The notes under the pieces were generated by a model. It did not search any database. It saw only the letters and a list, made by a program, of their open reading frames with translations, and had not been told where the DNA came from. Positions 8,852-18,568 of a stretch of 64,000 nt of DNA are shown piece by piece (the first letter of the stretch is position 1; the number at the start of each line of letters is the position of its first letter). Made by a program: the position numbers and the translations under genes. The stretch comes from Phytobacter diazotrophicus (GTDB taxonomy: Bacteria; Pseudomonadota; Gammaproteobacteria; Enterobacterales; Enterobacteriaceae), in the NCBI GenBank assembly GCA_004346725.1, contig SMDE01000004.1:267855-331854 (forward strand), in the 5' to 3' direction.

Positions 8852-9649
8852 TTAGTGCACACGGCTTACGGGATCATTTGCTGAATAAGGCCGATCGCGC
8901 AGACGCGATAACGGATCCTGACCATAGAAATGACAGAAACGTTGCCATAACGCCGGAAAACGTGGGGCGAACAGTTCAGGTGCGCTGAAAAAATACTCCG
9001 ACAGCACGGCAAAACACTCAGCAGGATCGGTTGCCGCATAGGCATCGATACTGGCCGCGCTTTCCCCTACCAGGTCGATTTCATCCTGAATATTGTCCAT
9101 CGCAGCGTGCAGATCGTGCTCCCAGCCAGCCACTTCACGCATAGGGATAAGTGGAATACCGCTTGCCCTGTCGCCATTGCGGGCGTCCAGTTTGTGTGCG
9201 ACTTCGTGAATGATCAGGTTGAATCCTGATGCATCGAACGAATCCTGGATGTCGAGCCAGTTCAGGACAATGGGCCCCTGCTGCCAGCTTTGCCCCGACT
9301 GGACGAGACGCTGACTATGTACAAGGCCAATACCGTCTTCCCATTCATCGTCAACGACAAACGGGGCAGGGTAGATGAGCACTTCATGAAAACCATCCAG
9401 CCATTCAAGGCCGAGTTCCAGTACCGGCAGGCAAAAGAGCAGGCCGATACGCGCGCTCTTTAGCGCATCCAGTTCGAAACCTTGCAAGGCAACCAGCCGC
9501 TTTTGTTGCAAAAAACGGTCTGCAAGGTGAACCAGTTTCTCTTGTTCATCTAAAGAAAGGCTCGCCAACACGGGGATGCTTAACGCTTCTTCCCATGGGA
9601 ATTCCGCACCGTGAGAGGCTTCCTTTGTTTTCCAGGGCCACTTAATCAT
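8852..9649 (-). CDS. mtfA: MtfA, Mlc-titration factor A (zinc metallopeptidase)
   Basis: A 265-residue cytoplasmic protein matching MtfA (YeeI) over its length. The zinc-binding HEVAH motif is at 148-152, followed by the [15 protein letters not shown] segment that supplies the third ligand region. MtfA binds and inactivates the glucose repressor Mlc, so it raises ptsG expression, and it has aminopeptidase activity. It lies between tRNA-Asn and tRNA-Ser(CGA), as in E. coli. Confidence 0.95.
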   Translation of the reverse strand: MIKWPWKTKEASHGAEFPWEEALSIPVLASLSLDEQEKLVHLADRFLQQKRLVALQGFELDALKSARIGLLFCLPVLELGLEWLDGFHEVLIYPAPFVVDDEWEDGIGLVHSQRLVQSGQSWQQGPIVLNWLDIQDSFDASGFNLIIHEVAHKLDARNGDRASGIPLIPMREVAGWEHDLHAAMDNIQDEIDLVGESAASIDAYAATDPAECFAVLSEYFFSAPELFAPRFPALWQRFCHFYGQDPLSRLRDRPYSANDPVSRVH

Positions 9650-9742
9650 CGCTTTGCTCGCAAACTCGCCACTTGAACCAAATTAACGGGACAGGGTCTG
9701 TTAAAATGCCAAATTACCTGGCATCATGGCAACCATTGAAAC

Positions 9743-9832
9743 GGAGAGATGCCGGAGCGGCTGAACGGACCGGTCTCGAAAACCGGAGTAGGGGCAACTC
9801 TACCGGGGGTTCAAATCCCCCTCTCTCCGCCA
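9743..9832 (+). tRNA. serU: tRNA-Ser (CGA)
   Basis: A 90-base class II tRNA with anticodon CGA (GTCTCGAAAAC), a long variable arm (AGTAGGGGCAACTCTACC) and encoded CCA. It is virtually identical to E. coli serU and sits next to mtfA as there. Confidence 0.97.
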
Positions 9833-9951
9833 CTATTCAAACAGTTACGCGCTTTGCTTTCAACGACTCTTGTCACAGATGTTTTTCTCATTACTCCCGT
9901 AAATTTTATCACTGCATGCGATATCATGCGGTCGGCCTGTGCTTTTGCCAC

Positions 9952-9977
9952 AAAAAAGCCCGCTCGCGGCGGGCTTT
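9952..9977 (-). terminator. Terminator of the porin gene
   Basis: A 9-bp stem (AAAGCCCGC at 9955-9963, GCGGGCTTT at 9969-9977) whose minus-strand reading ends in six T residues. It starts 16 bases after the porin stop codon. Confidence 0.85.
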
Positions 9978-9992
9978 GAAAGAAAAGTATGC

Positions 9993-11069
9993 TTAGAACT
10001 GGTAAACAATACCCAGTGCGAACTGGTCGTTTTTATTGGTGCCTGTTTCACGAACGTAGCGCGTGTCATCCAGCAAGTTGAACTGGTACGCCGCGTAAAC
10101 GTTCATGTTTTTGTTGAAGTAGTACCATGTACCGAGTTCGATGTAGTTTACGCGCGCAGCGTCGCCGCCTTTAAAGCTACCGCGACGGCTCAGGTCATCG
10201 CCTTTAGAGTAGACATAACCGAGAGAAGGGCGCAAACCGAAATCAAACTGGTACTGGATAACGGCTTCGAAGTTCTGCGTTTTATTAGCGAACTGGCTGT
10301 CTTTCTCAACGGTCATGTTACGGGTTTCGCCGTACATCATTGCAGCGTAAACATTGTTTGCATCGTATTTTGCCGCGATGGACCAGATTTCGGCGTTATC
10401 GCCTTTACGGTCGGCAGCTTGCTCGTCAGTACGGTCCGCTTTACCGTAGGTTGCGGCAAATCCAAATCCATCGAACTGATAAGAAGCAGACATGCTGTAG
10501 CCGTCGCCGTTCTGTTTTTTTACGATACGGTTGTCGTTTTTGCCTTGATATTGCAGCGCCAGGTTCAGGCCTTCAACTTCACCGAAGAAATCAGTGACAC
10601 GGTAAGTAGCAACGCCATTGGTACGGCCATTCATAAAGTTGTCGGCGGAAGCCCAGGAATCACCACCCCATTCAACCAGCATATCGGTGTATGCCGCGAC
10701 ATCATAAGCGACACCATAATTACGGCCATAATCGAAAGAACCAAAGTTGCCAAATTTCAGACCAGCGAAGGCGAGACGTGTACTCTCATCCTGGCCGCCT
10801 TCAGGATGGCTGGCATCCATATTGTATTCCCACTGACCAAAGCCGGTGAGTTCGCTGTTGATCTGGGTTTCGCCCTTAATGCCGATACGGGCGTAAGAGG
10901 TATCTTCATTTTCGCTGTTGTGTTGATCAGTGTCAGACCAAATGCGTTCGCCGACCATTTTTCCGTAGAAATCGACTTTATTACCGTTCTTGTTATAAAT
11001 TTCCGCCGCATTTGCTGCACCTGCAAATAATAACGCAGGCACTAAAATCGCCAGTACTTTTCTTTTCAT
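9993..11069 (-). CDS. Outer-membrane general porin, OmpC/OmpF family (OmpS1/YedS-like by position)
   Basis: A 358-residue porin with a 21-residue signal peptide ending in AGAANA before mature AEIYNKNGNK. Family marks are the first strands (VDFYGKMVGE), SYARIGIKGETQI, the FGSFDYGRNYGVAYD segment before loop 3, and the terminal ALGIVYQF with C-terminal Phe, the signal for BAM-dependent assembly. It forms a trimeric diffusion channel for small hydrophilic solutes. Its position next to yedJ matches Salmonella ompS1 and the E. coli yedS remnant rather than ompC or ompF, so I leave the symbol empty. The long AT-rich upstream region suggests strong regulation such as H-NS silencing or OmpR. Confidence 0.9.
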   Translation of the reverse strand: MKRKVLAILVPALLFAGAANAAEIYNKNGNKVDFYGKMVGERIWSDTDQHNSENEDTSYARIGIKGETQINSELTGFGQWEYNMDASHPEGGQDESTRLAFAGLKFGNFGSFDYGRNYGVAYDVAAYTDMLVEWGGDSWASADNFMNGRTNGVATYRVTDFFGEVEGLNLALQYQGKNDNRIVKKQNGDGYSMSASYQFDGFGFAATYGKADRTDEQAADRKGDNAEIWSIAAKYDANNVYAAMMYGETRNMTVEKDSQFANKTQNFEAVIQYQFDFGLRPSLGYVYSKGDDLSRRGSFKGGDAARVNYIELGTWYYFNKNMNVYAAYQFNLLDDTRYVRETGTNKNDQFALGIVYQF

Positions 11070-11380
11070 AATCTATTCCCTTGAGATCATAATTTATATG
11101 AATATGTGCAATTTCATCCGAAATTACAAAGTGAATACTATTCTATTAAGTTCATTAATTTTTACGTCAAATATGTAAGCAAATTATTTAAAATATTGCA
11201 AAATGTTTCTTAGGGTGGTGGTATTTCTTCTGTGAATTTAAAGTGGTCTGATGTATTCATTTCATTGATTTTATTGTATTTGTTGTGTTTATTGATGGGT
11301 TAAAAATATAATTGAAGTGTATTTTATTTTGCGTTTTTATATGTGAGTGGATTGTATTCTATCGGTGTATATAAAAGGCA

Positions 11381-11460
11381 AAAAAAAAGCCCAGGCATTC
11401 CCCCGGGCACATCATTGAAAAAGGATGATAAATAAAATAGAGCAACTCAATGCTGATAGC
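11381..11460 (-). ncRNA. Candidate small RNA (RseX-like by position)
   Basis: In the 778-bp gap between the porin and yedJ, the minus strand carries a strong GC hairpin (GCCCGGGGGAATGCCTGGGC) followed by nine T residues, with no gene ending there. About 60-80 bases upstream a TAGTAT -10-like box (11467-11472) with a poor TTTATT -35 at 16-base spacing gives a start near 11460, hence an RNA of about 80 bases. E. coli encodes RseX, which represses ompA and ompC mRNAs, upstream of the equivalent porin yedS. I did not recognise sequence identity, so the RseX link is positional. The rest of the gap is AT-rich with no other feature seen. Confidence 0.5.
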
Positions 11461-11847
11461 CGCTAAATACTACCACAGAAGTGAAATGAATAAACTGGCC
11501 TTTAAAGATGGATTTTATTGCGTACGTTGCATTAGAGGATGATTAATTATTTTTAAAATGAATTGAAGTGAGCAAAAAAGCTGCAAAAAAAGCAAATTTT
11601 CAATATAAATATAGGACGGAGTTGGTATTTGCCACGGCATAAAGTTTTTTGAACTGATTGCTCAGCCAGTGTAATACGATGATTTCGCATTTTTTGTGAA
11701 AAGATATGTGTTGTTGCAGTGGCGATGATAGTGCAACGGGTCTTCTGTTGAGGGCATGGCAGGGTCTACCTCGCCCATAAAGGAAGGACGCCTAAGCAAT
11801 GAAATAAAATAGTGCTATGGTTACGGCTTTCCCTGGAAGGAGTGACA

Positions 11848-12549
11848 ATGACCTTAACTGAATGGCAACAACGCTTTGACGCGTGGGTCGCGCAACATTA
11901 TACCCAGGCGGACGCCGCCCATGATGTCGCCCATTTTCGCCGGGTCTGGCGTACCGCACAGTCCCTTATGGCGGGCCAGGAGGTGGATGGGCTGGTGATT
12001 CTGACGGCCTGCTACTTTCACGATATTGTGAGCCTGGCAAAAAATGATCCGCAGCGGTCATTAGCCTCACGCATGGCGGCGGAAAAAACGACAGCGATCC
12101 TGCGCGAAGATTTTCCACTCTTCCCGGAAGAGCGCTACCCTGCGGTACGCCACGCTATTGAGGCGCACAGCTATAGCGCCGGGATTGTGCCACAAACGCC
12201 GGAAGCGAAAATTGTCCAGGATGCCGACAGGCTTGAAGCCCTGGGGGCGATTGGGCTGGCGCGCGTTTTTGCGGTAGCCGGTTCGCTGGGGGTGGCGCTA
12301 TTTGATAGCAACGATCCCTTTGCCGACGAGCGCGAGCTCAATGATAAACGTTATGCGCTTGACCATTTTCAGACCAAGCTGCTGACGTTGCCTGCCACCA
12401 TGCAGACGGAAAAGGGGAGGGCGTTGGCGCAGCATAATGCCGATTATCTGGTGCAGTTTATGGCGAAAATCAGCGCCGAATTGCAGGGTGATTATCACGT
12501 GCTGGACAGAGATGTCTTACATCGTTTTGGTCATCACCAACCAGACTGA
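11848..12549 (+). CDS. yedJ: HD-domain phosphohydrolase YedJ
   Basis: A 233-residue soluble HD-superfamily protein. The metal-binding residues are visible in AAHDVAHF (first His and Asp), CYFHDIVS (HD pair) and [12 protein letters not shown] (distal Asp). I chose ATG 11848, preceded by GGAAGGAG, over the upstream ATG at 11812 because it fits the E. coli length. The substrate is unknown; relatives hydrolyse nucleotides or phosphate esters. It is 18 bases upstream of vsr. In E. coli, dcm lies between these two genes. Confidence 0.92.
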   Translation: MTLTEWQQRFDAWVAQHYTQADAAHDVAHFRRVWRTAQSLMAGQEVDGLVILTACYFHDIVSLAKNDPQRSLASRMAAEKTTAILREDFPLFPEERYPAVRHAIEAHSYSAGIVPQTPEAKIVQDADRLEALGAIGLARVFAVAGSLGVALFDSNDPFADERELNDKRYALDHFQTKLLTLPATMQTEKGRALAQHNADYLVQFMAKISAELQGDYHVLDRDVLHRFGHHQPD

Positions 12550-12567
12550 TAGCGTGAGGGGGAGCGA

Positions 12568-13032
12568 ATGGCAGATGTCCACGATAAGGCGACGCGCAGC
12601 AAAAACATGCGTGCCATTGCCACCCGTGACACAGCAATTGAAAAACGACTTGCTTCGCTACTGGAAACACTGGGCCTGACGTATCGTGTCCAGGATGCGG
12701 CGTTACCGGGGCGCCCTGATTTTGTGCTGGATGAGTATCGCGCCGTCATTTTTACCCATGGCTGTTTCTGGCATCACCACGACTGCCATTTATTTAAAGT
12801 CCCCGCGACGCGAACTGAATTCTGGCTGGAAAAAATCGGCAAAAATGTCGTGCGTGATAAGCGTGATAACGCACTATTGTATGAACAGGGGTGGCGGGTC
12901 TTAATTGTCTGGGAGTGTGCGTTACGCGGGCGGCTTAAATTAACGGACGATGCGCTGGGGGAGCGGCTTGAAGAGTGGATCTGCGGGGGCGGCGACACCG
13001 CGCAGATCGACACACGTGGCATTCATCAATGA
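12568..13032 (+). CDS. vsr: Very short patch repair endonuclease Vsr
   Basis: A 154-residue protein nearly the same as E. coli Vsr over most of its length. Catalytic Asp51 (GRPDF), the zinc/active-site block FTHGCFWHHH (62-71) and FWLEKIGKN are present. Vsr nicks 5' of the T in T:G mismatches that arise when 5-methylcytosine in Dcm sites deaminates, and starts repair with DNA polymerase I. In E. coli vsr overlaps the end of dcm. Here dcm is missing: only 18 bases separate yedJ and vsr, and no remnant is visible. The RBS GGGGGAGCG precedes the ATG. Convergent yedA ends 3 bases downstream. Confidence 0.96.
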   Translation: MADVHDKATRSKNMRAIATRDTAIEKRLASLLETLGLTYRVQDAALPGRPDFVLDEYRAVIFTHGCFWHHHDCHLFKVPATRTEFWLEKIGKNVVRDKRDNALLYEQGWRVLIVWECALRGRLKLTDDALGERLEEWICGGGDTAQIDTRGIHQ

Positions 13033-13035
13033 ACG

Positions 13036-13947
13036 CTATTTTTCCGCTTCACAAGGGGTCACGACAGGACGGGCAGGGAAGAGATATTTCCCCAGCGTCA
13101 CCAGTACGACAGCCATAATAATAATCCCGAGCGCGAGCCACTCGATGCTGGAAAGATGCTCGCCGCCAAAACCGGTACCCAGCAAAACGGCCACAACCGG
13201 GTTAACGTAGGCATAGCTGGTGGCGATAGCGGGGCTGACATTGCGTATCAGATACATATAGGCATTGATGGCAATCACTGAACCGAAAATCGCCAGATAA
13301 CCGACAGCCATAAAGCCCTGCACCGTTGGTAATGTGGTCATCCGCTCGCCGCTGAGAACCGAGGTGACCAACAGTACGATGCCTGCCGCCAGCATTTCGA
13401 TTGCCCCAGCCATCATACCGGTGGGTAATTCAATGCGGGAGCCATAGACGGAACCGAATGCCCAGCTTAAAGAGCCAATGAGGATCATCAGCGCGCCCCA
13501 TGGGTTACCGCTCAGGTTGCCGCCGCTATTCAGCAGGATGATACCTGCCAGACCAATAGCAATACCCATCCATTCCAATTTGCGGGTCTGGATACCAAAA
13601 AAGTGGCTAAAGCAGAGTGTAAAGAGCGGAACGGTCGCTACAACGACGGCAGCGATGCCGGAAGGGACGTTCTGATGTTCTGCAACGGTAACAAAACCGT
13701 TACCAACGGCCAGCAGTAACACGCCAATCAGTGCCGCATTAAGCAGGGGACGTAAAGCGGGAAGTTTATGACCGGTAATGAGCAGGAACGCCATTAACAA
13801 AATGCCGGCAGAAAGGAAGCGTACGCCAGCCATCATAAACGGTGGCCAACTTTCAACACCGATGCGAATTACAAAGTACGTGGAACCCCAAATAATATAC
13901 AGCGCGAAAAGTGCACTAATAAGCGGTAAAAGCTGCCTGAAACGCAT
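13036..13947 (-). CDS. yedA: EamA-family transporter YedA
   Basis: A 303-residue inner-membrane protein with about ten hydrophobic segments and the two-fold EamA (drug/metabolite transporter) repeat: YIIWGSTYFVIRIG near the N-terminus and the matching SLSWAFGSVYGSRI in the second half. It corresponds to E. coli YedA, whose substrate is not firmly known; small metabolite or amino-acid export is the usual assumption for the family. It is convergent with vsr and divergent from yedI. Confidence 0.93.
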   Translation of the reverse strand: MRFRQLLPLISALFALYIIWGSTYFVIRIGVESWPPFMMAGVRFLSAGILLMAFLLITGHKLPALRPLLNAALIGVLLLAVGNGFVTVAEHQNVPSGIAAVVVATVPLFTLCFSHFFGIQTRKLEWMGIAIGLAGIILLNSGGNLSGNPWGALMILIGSLSWAFGSVYGSRIELPTGMMAGAIEMLAAGIVLLVTSVLSGERMTTLPTVQGFMAVGYLAIFGSVIAINAYMYLIRNVSPAIATSYAYVNPVVAVLLGTGFGGEHLSSIEWLALGIIIMAVVLVTLGKYLFPARPVVTPCEAEK

Positions 13948-14139
13948 ACTCCCTCACAGCAAAATAAAAAGGAAGCATATAGTAAACGCCAAAACTATCG
14001 CCCTGGCGAGCGGTTAATTGTATTTTATCTGTTAAATTTTTGTTGTATTGCTCTGGAGGATTTTCGCTGCCGCCTTTTTACATCATACTAAGAGAATCAA
14101 TCGGTAAAAAATCACAGACAATCAATAAGGAAGACCATT

Positions 14140-15051
14140 TTGGCAGGCAGTAGCTTATTAACTTTACTCGATGACATAGCCACATTGCTGGATGATATTT
14201 CGGTGATGGGTAAACTGGCGGCGAAAAAGACAGCAGGTGTACTGGGGGACGATCTCTCCCTCAATGCCCAGCAGGTTACGGGCGTACGCGCAAACCGCGA
14301 ATTACCTGTCGTCTGGAGCGTGGCGAAAGGGTCACTGCTCAATAAAGTAATTCTGGTGCCGCTGGCGCTGTTGATAAGCGCCTTTATACCCTGGGCTGTT
14401 ACGCCGTTATTAATGATTGGCGGGGCATTTCTGTGCTTTGAAGGTGTCGAAAAAGTCTTGCACACCGTTGAGGCCCGTAAGCATAAAGAAACGCCGGAAG
14501 CGCGCGAGCAGCGGTTGAACGCGATGGCCGCACAAGATCCGCGCGAATTTGAACGTGATAAAGTGAAAGGCGCAATCCGCACCGATTTTATTCTATCGGC
14601 GGAAATTGTCGCCATCACTCTGGGCATTGTAGCCGAAGCGCCGCTGTTAAATCAGGTGCTGATTCTGTCCGGAATTGCGGTACTGGTCACGATTGGGGTG
14701 TATGGCCTGGTGGGCATTATCGTCAAGCTGGATGATATGGGTTACTGGCTGGCAGAAAAACGGGCTGCTCTGGCGCAGGCGCTGGGTAAAAGCTTGTTAT
14801 TTATTGCGCCATGGCTGATGAAAATATTGTCAGTCGTCGGGACGCTGGCCATGTTCCTGGTCGGCGGTGGCATTGTGGTTCATGGTATCGCGCCGTTACA
14901 CCACGCCATTGAACATATGGCGCAAGGCAGTAATAGCATCGTTGCGGCGTTGCTCCCTGTGCTGGCTAATCTGGTCCTGGGTTTTATCATCGGTGCGATA
15001 GTACTGTCGGCGGTGAAACTTATTGCACGGCTGCGCGGTACCCATGCCTGA
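14140..15051 (+). CDS. yedI: DUF808-family inner-membrane protein YedI
   Basis: A 303-residue protein matching YedI. The start has the family's repeated motif ([14 protein letters not shown]) and several hydrophobic segments follow (about 65-100, 155-200, 225-250 and 265-295). The start codon is TTG at 14140, chosen because the conserved N-terminus [11 protein letters not shown] begins there and AAGGAAG lies upstream. Function is unknown. yodC follows 79 bases downstream on the same strand. Confidence 0.93.
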   Translation: MAGSSLLTLLDDIATLLDDISVMGKLAAKKTAGVLGDDLSLNAQQVTGVRANRELPVVWSVAKGSLLNKVILVPLALLISAFIPWAVTPLLMIGGAFLCFEGVEKVLHTVEARKHKETPEAREQRLNAMAAQDPREFERDKVKGAIRTDFILSAEIVAITLGIVAEAPLLNQVLILSGIAVLVTIGVYGLVGIIVKLDDMGYWLAEKRAALAQALGKSLLFIAPWLMKILSVVGTLAMFLVGGGIVVHGIAPLHHAIEHMAQGSNSIVAALLPVLANLVLGFIIGAIVLSAVKLIARLRGTHA

Positions 15052-15130
15052 ATTCTCGATTTTGCCACTACGCAAAAGGTTGAAACTTCGTCTAAGGTGA
15101 AATCGTTTCACCCTGATACAGGAGGCAAAG

Positions 15131-15313
15131 ATGGTCTTTTTGGTCAGTGATGAAGTAAAAGCAAAAAATGGTGGGCCGCGCATGATTGTCACCGGTTATT
15201 CCAGTGGAATGGTCGAGTGCCGCTGGTATGACGGTCACGTCGTGAAACGTGAAGCCTTTCGGGAAGATGAATTGGTTCCCGGTGAAGGACAAAAGCTTTG
15301 CGAAGAGGCATAG
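15131..15313 (+). CDS. yodC: Small conserved protein YodC
   Basis: A 60-residue protein with the YodC pattern: GGPRMIVTGYSSG, then VECRWYDG and KREAF.E.ELVPGEG. It belongs to the small YodC/DUF2158 group that looks like an SH3-type beta barrel. Role unknown. A good RBS (AGGAGG) precedes the ATG and a strong terminator follows the stop. Confidence 0.93.
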   Translation: MVFLVSDEVKAKNGGPRMIVTGYSSGMVECRWYDGHVVKREAFREDELVPGEGQKLCEEA

Positions 15314-15318
15314 CCATT

Positions 15319-15347
15319 AAAACGCCCGGCATGTCCGGGCGTTTTTC
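15319..15347 (+). terminator. Terminator after yodC
   Basis: A GC-rich stem, AACGCCCGG pairing with CCGGGCGTT across CATGT, is followed by TTTTTCTT. It lies 6 bases after the yodC stop. Confidence 0.9.
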
Positions 15348-15414
15348 TTCTTACAGTTTTTTGCCATTGGCGATCGCATAACGCTTCCGCGTTGCGTTTA
15401 TTCAGGGAGTCTTT

Positions 15415-17127
15415 GTGGGGCAGGAAAAAGTCGTAAAAAGTCCTCCGCGACTTGCGTTTGTCAAAACCTGGTTTGTACCCAGCCGGGTCGTGAATCTCTG
15501 TTTTGTTATTGTACTGGTCTGTTCTACGGTACTTACGTGGCGTGAAGTCATTGTGATGAAGGGCGCCTATGTCGTTAGTCAGCGAAACGCGCTGGATAAC
15601 GTTACCAATGTGCTGGACAGGCAGATGCAGGTGGGTATCGATCGTCTGCTCTTTTTCCGCAATGGTATGCAGTCTGCGGTACAAACTCCGCTGGCTTTCG
15701 ATGTTTTGCGTAACATCCAGGCGGAGTTCGAAAAGGAGCGGATACTTCCTTACTGGCAAATAGGGTTGGATAACCGTCGAACGCTACCGTTATATGGCGT
15801 GTCGGACTATTTTGTTGACCAAAGCGCCTTGCTAAGCCGTGACAACCCGTTGTTGCACAATGAGCTGACCGCAGCGATGGAGCTCGGTTATCTGTTCCGT
15901 TTTTCCTCCAGTGCCACCATGTTTCCGCGCCGTGCGCTTTATGTTTCCCGGGCGGGTTTTTTTATCTCTACTCTGCCTGTCGGGAACAACAATGAAATCG
16001 TACAGCAGTACTACCAATATCTGACCAGCCCCTGGTTTAGTGGGCAAAGTGAGCGCGAAAACAAACTGCGCGGGGTACGCTGGTTTAGCGACGAAGCACA
16101 CACACCGAATATTGCCGATTCGCTGGTGACCGCCAGTGTACCGTTGGATTTTCAAAACTACTGGTATGGCGTGCTATCAATGAGTTTTCCCGTGTCGTCA
16201 ATGAAGGCATTGCTGACAGAAGCACGACAGAGTCAGGATAAAGGAGAATACTAGCTCTATGATGCGCAGTTTACGTTGCTAACCACTACCGCAGACGAAG
16301 GAACGACGAGCCAGCAATTTTCCTCTGATGAACATGCGCAACTGCAACGGGAGATGGCCAGAGATACAGCAGGCGGTCTTCGTTTGGGGACGCGGTTTGT
16401 GAGCTGGGTAAAACTGAAACATTTCGAAGGCAGCGTGCTGCGTATCCAGACCTTGCATGAGGGACTGCGCGGTGATTTTGGAAGTATCAGTATCGCCCTG
16501 GCTTTATTGTGGCTGCTGTTTACCACCATGCTGCTGCTCTCCTGGGGGGTGATCCGCCGGATGGTCAGCAATATGTTCCAGCTCCAGCATACTTTGCAAT
16601 GGCAGGCCTGGTATGACCCATTGACGCGGCTAAATAATCGCGGCGCGTTGTTTGAACGCGCCCAGGTGCTGACAACTGAGTGTGCGGCGCAAAATCTCCC
16701 GCTCTCGGTGATTCAAATCGACCTCGACCATTTTAAGCGGGTTAACGATCGGTTCGGTCATCAGGCGGGAGATTTGGTCTTGTCGTATGCCGCGGGCTTG
16801 ATTGGTAAATCGATTCGCGAACAGGATGTGGCCGGGCGCGTCGGGGGCGAAGAGTTTTGCGTCTTGCTCCCGGGGGCAACGCTTGCGGATGCAACCGCCG
16901 TTGCTGAAAAAATCCGCCAGCGTATCAGTAGCAAAGAAATTTTTGTGCAAAAGAGCAAAACCATTCGCGTTACCGCTTCACTCGGCGTGAGTAGCGCGCT
17001 GGAAAGCGGCAACTATGATTTCGAGTATCTCCAGTCTGTTGCCGACAGTCGGTTGTATCACGCAAAAAATAACGGCCGTAATCAGGTTTGCGCCGAAGAC
17101 GGCGTGACACCGTTACCCAACACATAA
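15415..17127 (+). pseudogene. dgcQ: Diguanylate cyclase DgcQ (YedQ), interrupted by an in-frame amber codon
   Basis: The frame from GTG 15415 to the TAA at 17127 equals 570 residues, like DgcQ (564 in E. coli), but codon 280 is TAG (16252-16254). The sequence around it reads GEY-stop-LYDAQ; homologues have GEYQLYD, so a single C-to-T change of CAG is the simple explanation. The first half holds membrane segment 1 (FVIVLVCSTVLTW) and the periplasmic CHASE7-type sensor. The second half holds a second membrane segment (near 16500) and the GGDEF domain, with an intact RVGGEEF active site. DgcQ makes cyclic-di-GMP and promotes cellulose production. Unless the codon is read through, no full enzyme is made. 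The end overlaps convergent mpgP by 46 bases. Confidence 0.9.
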
Positions 17128-17921
17128 TCCATGCCTTCACGCCACCCCGCTGCGCCTTCAAGGGCGCAGTGATATACCCGCTCTGGCGTATCATGTTGTA
17201 AATGGATCCCCTGACGGTTCAGCCCTTTTACCACAATCGCGAAATTGACGGTGTCCAACAGAGGGGCATCGTTAGGACCATCGCCCAATCCTATAGTGAT
17301 GTGGCTGCCCCCATCGTAATGGCGATACTGGCGCAGTAACCAGTTTACGGCCTGATCTTTCCCGCTACGCTCATCAAGGACATGCCAGAACCGCGCTCCC
17401 TGCACAAAACGTAAGCCGAGCTGGGCCAGTTCGGCGTCGAAAGCCTGCATGTGTTCATCGCTATCCCGCCAGATTAAGGTCTCAGACGCTTCCTGTAAGC
17501 GAGCCAGCGAGGCTTGTGCCGGGGGAAGACCGGTGACATCGGCCAGGACATGTTCATCCATTTCGCTAAAGGTCGTGAACTTATAGCCATCACGGCTGCG
17601 CAACTCGATGAGTACTTTAGCAATCTCCTCGTGGGAGGAGCCGGTAAGGATACGCGGATAGTTTTCGTGATCCTGCCAGCGTTCATCAAGCTGAATGACA
17701 GCACCGTTTTCGGCGATAAAGGGCAGCCCTTCCAGACCCACCATGCGTTGCACGGCAAGCATTTCGGCGGCAGTTTTACTGCTACAGAGGATCAGGGGGA
17801 TACGATGTTCACGCAGGCGGGCAAGCCACTCAGCCGCGGGCTGCCAGTCGCCGGTGTGGCTATCCTGGAGTGTGCCGTCAACATCGGAAAACACCAGCAG
17901 TGGGTCGTCAAGTGTTGGCAT
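17082..17921 (-). CDS. yedP: Mannosyl-3-phosphoglycerate phosphatase family protein (YedP)
   Basis: A 279-residue haloacid-dehalogenase phosphatase. The nucleophile motif is VFSDVDGTL, the Ser motif is LILCSSKT, and [12 protein letters not shown] supplies the metal-binding Asp residues. I start it at ATG 17921, 7 bases after AAGGAG, instead of the longer frame. It belongs to the mannosyl-3-phosphoglycerate phosphatase (MpgP) group, but no matching synthase is nearby, so the true substrate in this cell is uncertain. The 3' end overlaps the end of dgcQ. Confidence 0.9.
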   Translation of the reverse strand: MPTLDDPLLVFSDVDGTLQDSHTGDWQPAAEWLARLREHRIPLILCSSKTAAEMLAVQRMVGLEGLPFIAENGAVIQLDERWQDHENYPRILTGSSHEEIAKVLIELRSRDGYKFTTFSEMDEHVLADVTGLPPAQASLARLQEASETLIWRDSDEHMQAFDAELAQLGLRFVQGARFWHVLDERSGKDQAVNWLLRQYRHYDGGSHITIGLGDGPNDAPLLDTVNFAIVVKGLNRQGIHLQHDTPERVYHCALEGAAGWREGMDYVLGNGVTPSSAQT

Positions 17922-18083
17922 GGTCTGCTCCTTGCAGTCAGGTAAGACAAATCTCATTTATTCGTAAGGCCACTTAGCGAAAAGTTCGCAACAAAAGCAG
18001 GTAAGCGGCATGGTGCGGGGGTTAGGGATATGTCCGCAATGAAAATATTACGCATCTAAATTATTCAGCAAAGAAATATTACC

Positions 18084-18112
18084 TTGTCATGCAATAAGTT
18101 TGAGGATATGGT
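18084..18112 (+). promoter_or_regulatory. Promoter of dsrA
   Basis: A sigma-70-type promoter: TTGTCA (18084-18089), a 17-base spacer and TATGGT (18107-18112). It ends 5 bases before the inferred first base of DsrA. In E. coli the dsrA promoter is more active at low temperature. Confidence 0.8.
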
Positions 18113-18116
18113 GCCA

Positions 18117-18205
18117 GTTACATCAGATTCCCTGGTGTAACGAATTTTCAAGTGCTTCTTGCGAGAGCAAGCTTTATCCCGGTCACCCCATGACCGGGAT
18201 TTTTT
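18117..18205 (+). ncRNA. dsrA: DsrA small regulatory RNA
   Basis: The 89-base segment follows E. coli DsrA closely. It has the first stem ACATCAGATT..CCTGGTGT, the CGAATTTT linker that pairs with the rpoS leader, the second stem (CTTCTTGC/GCAAG) and the terminator hairpin ATCCCGGTC/GACCGGGAT followed by T residues. With Hfq, DsrA opens the rpoS leader for translation and represses hns, which relieves H-NS silencing of genes such as rcsA nearby. Position beside yodD and dsrB is as in E. coli. The terminator loop differs (ACCCCAT). Confidence 0.95.
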
Positions 18206-18209
18206 CTTT

Positions 18210-18440
18210 CTAGCGATTCACTTCTGTCACGCTAAAGTCGTGAATATCAAGCTCGAACGCCTCCGCCAGTTCACGCCAGGTATGGTAATCCCGCCCATCG
18301 ACGCTAACGCGCTGACCCTCGCCGTCATCAACACGATGGATTTCGCTCTCACAAATCTCGTTTATTGCAGCCAGCAGGGCATCAACGTCGACATTGACGT
18401 CACGCTTTGCGGTGTCGCTGTACTCTTTAACTGTACTCAT
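18210..18440 (-). CDS. yodD: Small conserved protein YodD
   Basis: A 76-residue acidic protein matching YodD: KEYSDTAKR start, DVDALLAAINEI, and the end VDGRDYHTWRELAEAFELD. I chose ATG 18440 (GAGG eight bases upstream) over the GTG at 18449 because it fits the E. coli length. YodD is stress-induced in E. coli; its function is unknown. It ends 5 bases after dsrA, convergent with it. Confidence 0.92.
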   Translation of the reverse strand: MSTVKEYSDTAKRDVNVDVDALLAAINEICESEIHRVDDGEGQRVSVDGRDYHTWRELAEAFELDIHDFSVTEVNR

Positions 18441-18568
18441 CCGTTTCACCTCATCGTCAGGCCCACGGGTAAGTATAGTCGGTAGAAAAAATAGCCAGCC
18501 AAACGCCCGGGCGCTGCTAGTTATTGAGAATTGTTCTACACTGGCACAAATGAAACAGGAGGATGAAT

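Noticed and set aside
9939..11030. A 363-residue plus-strand open frame opposite the porin
   Set aside because: It is the antisense shadow of the porin gene; its codon pattern mirrors that gene and it has no ribosome site.
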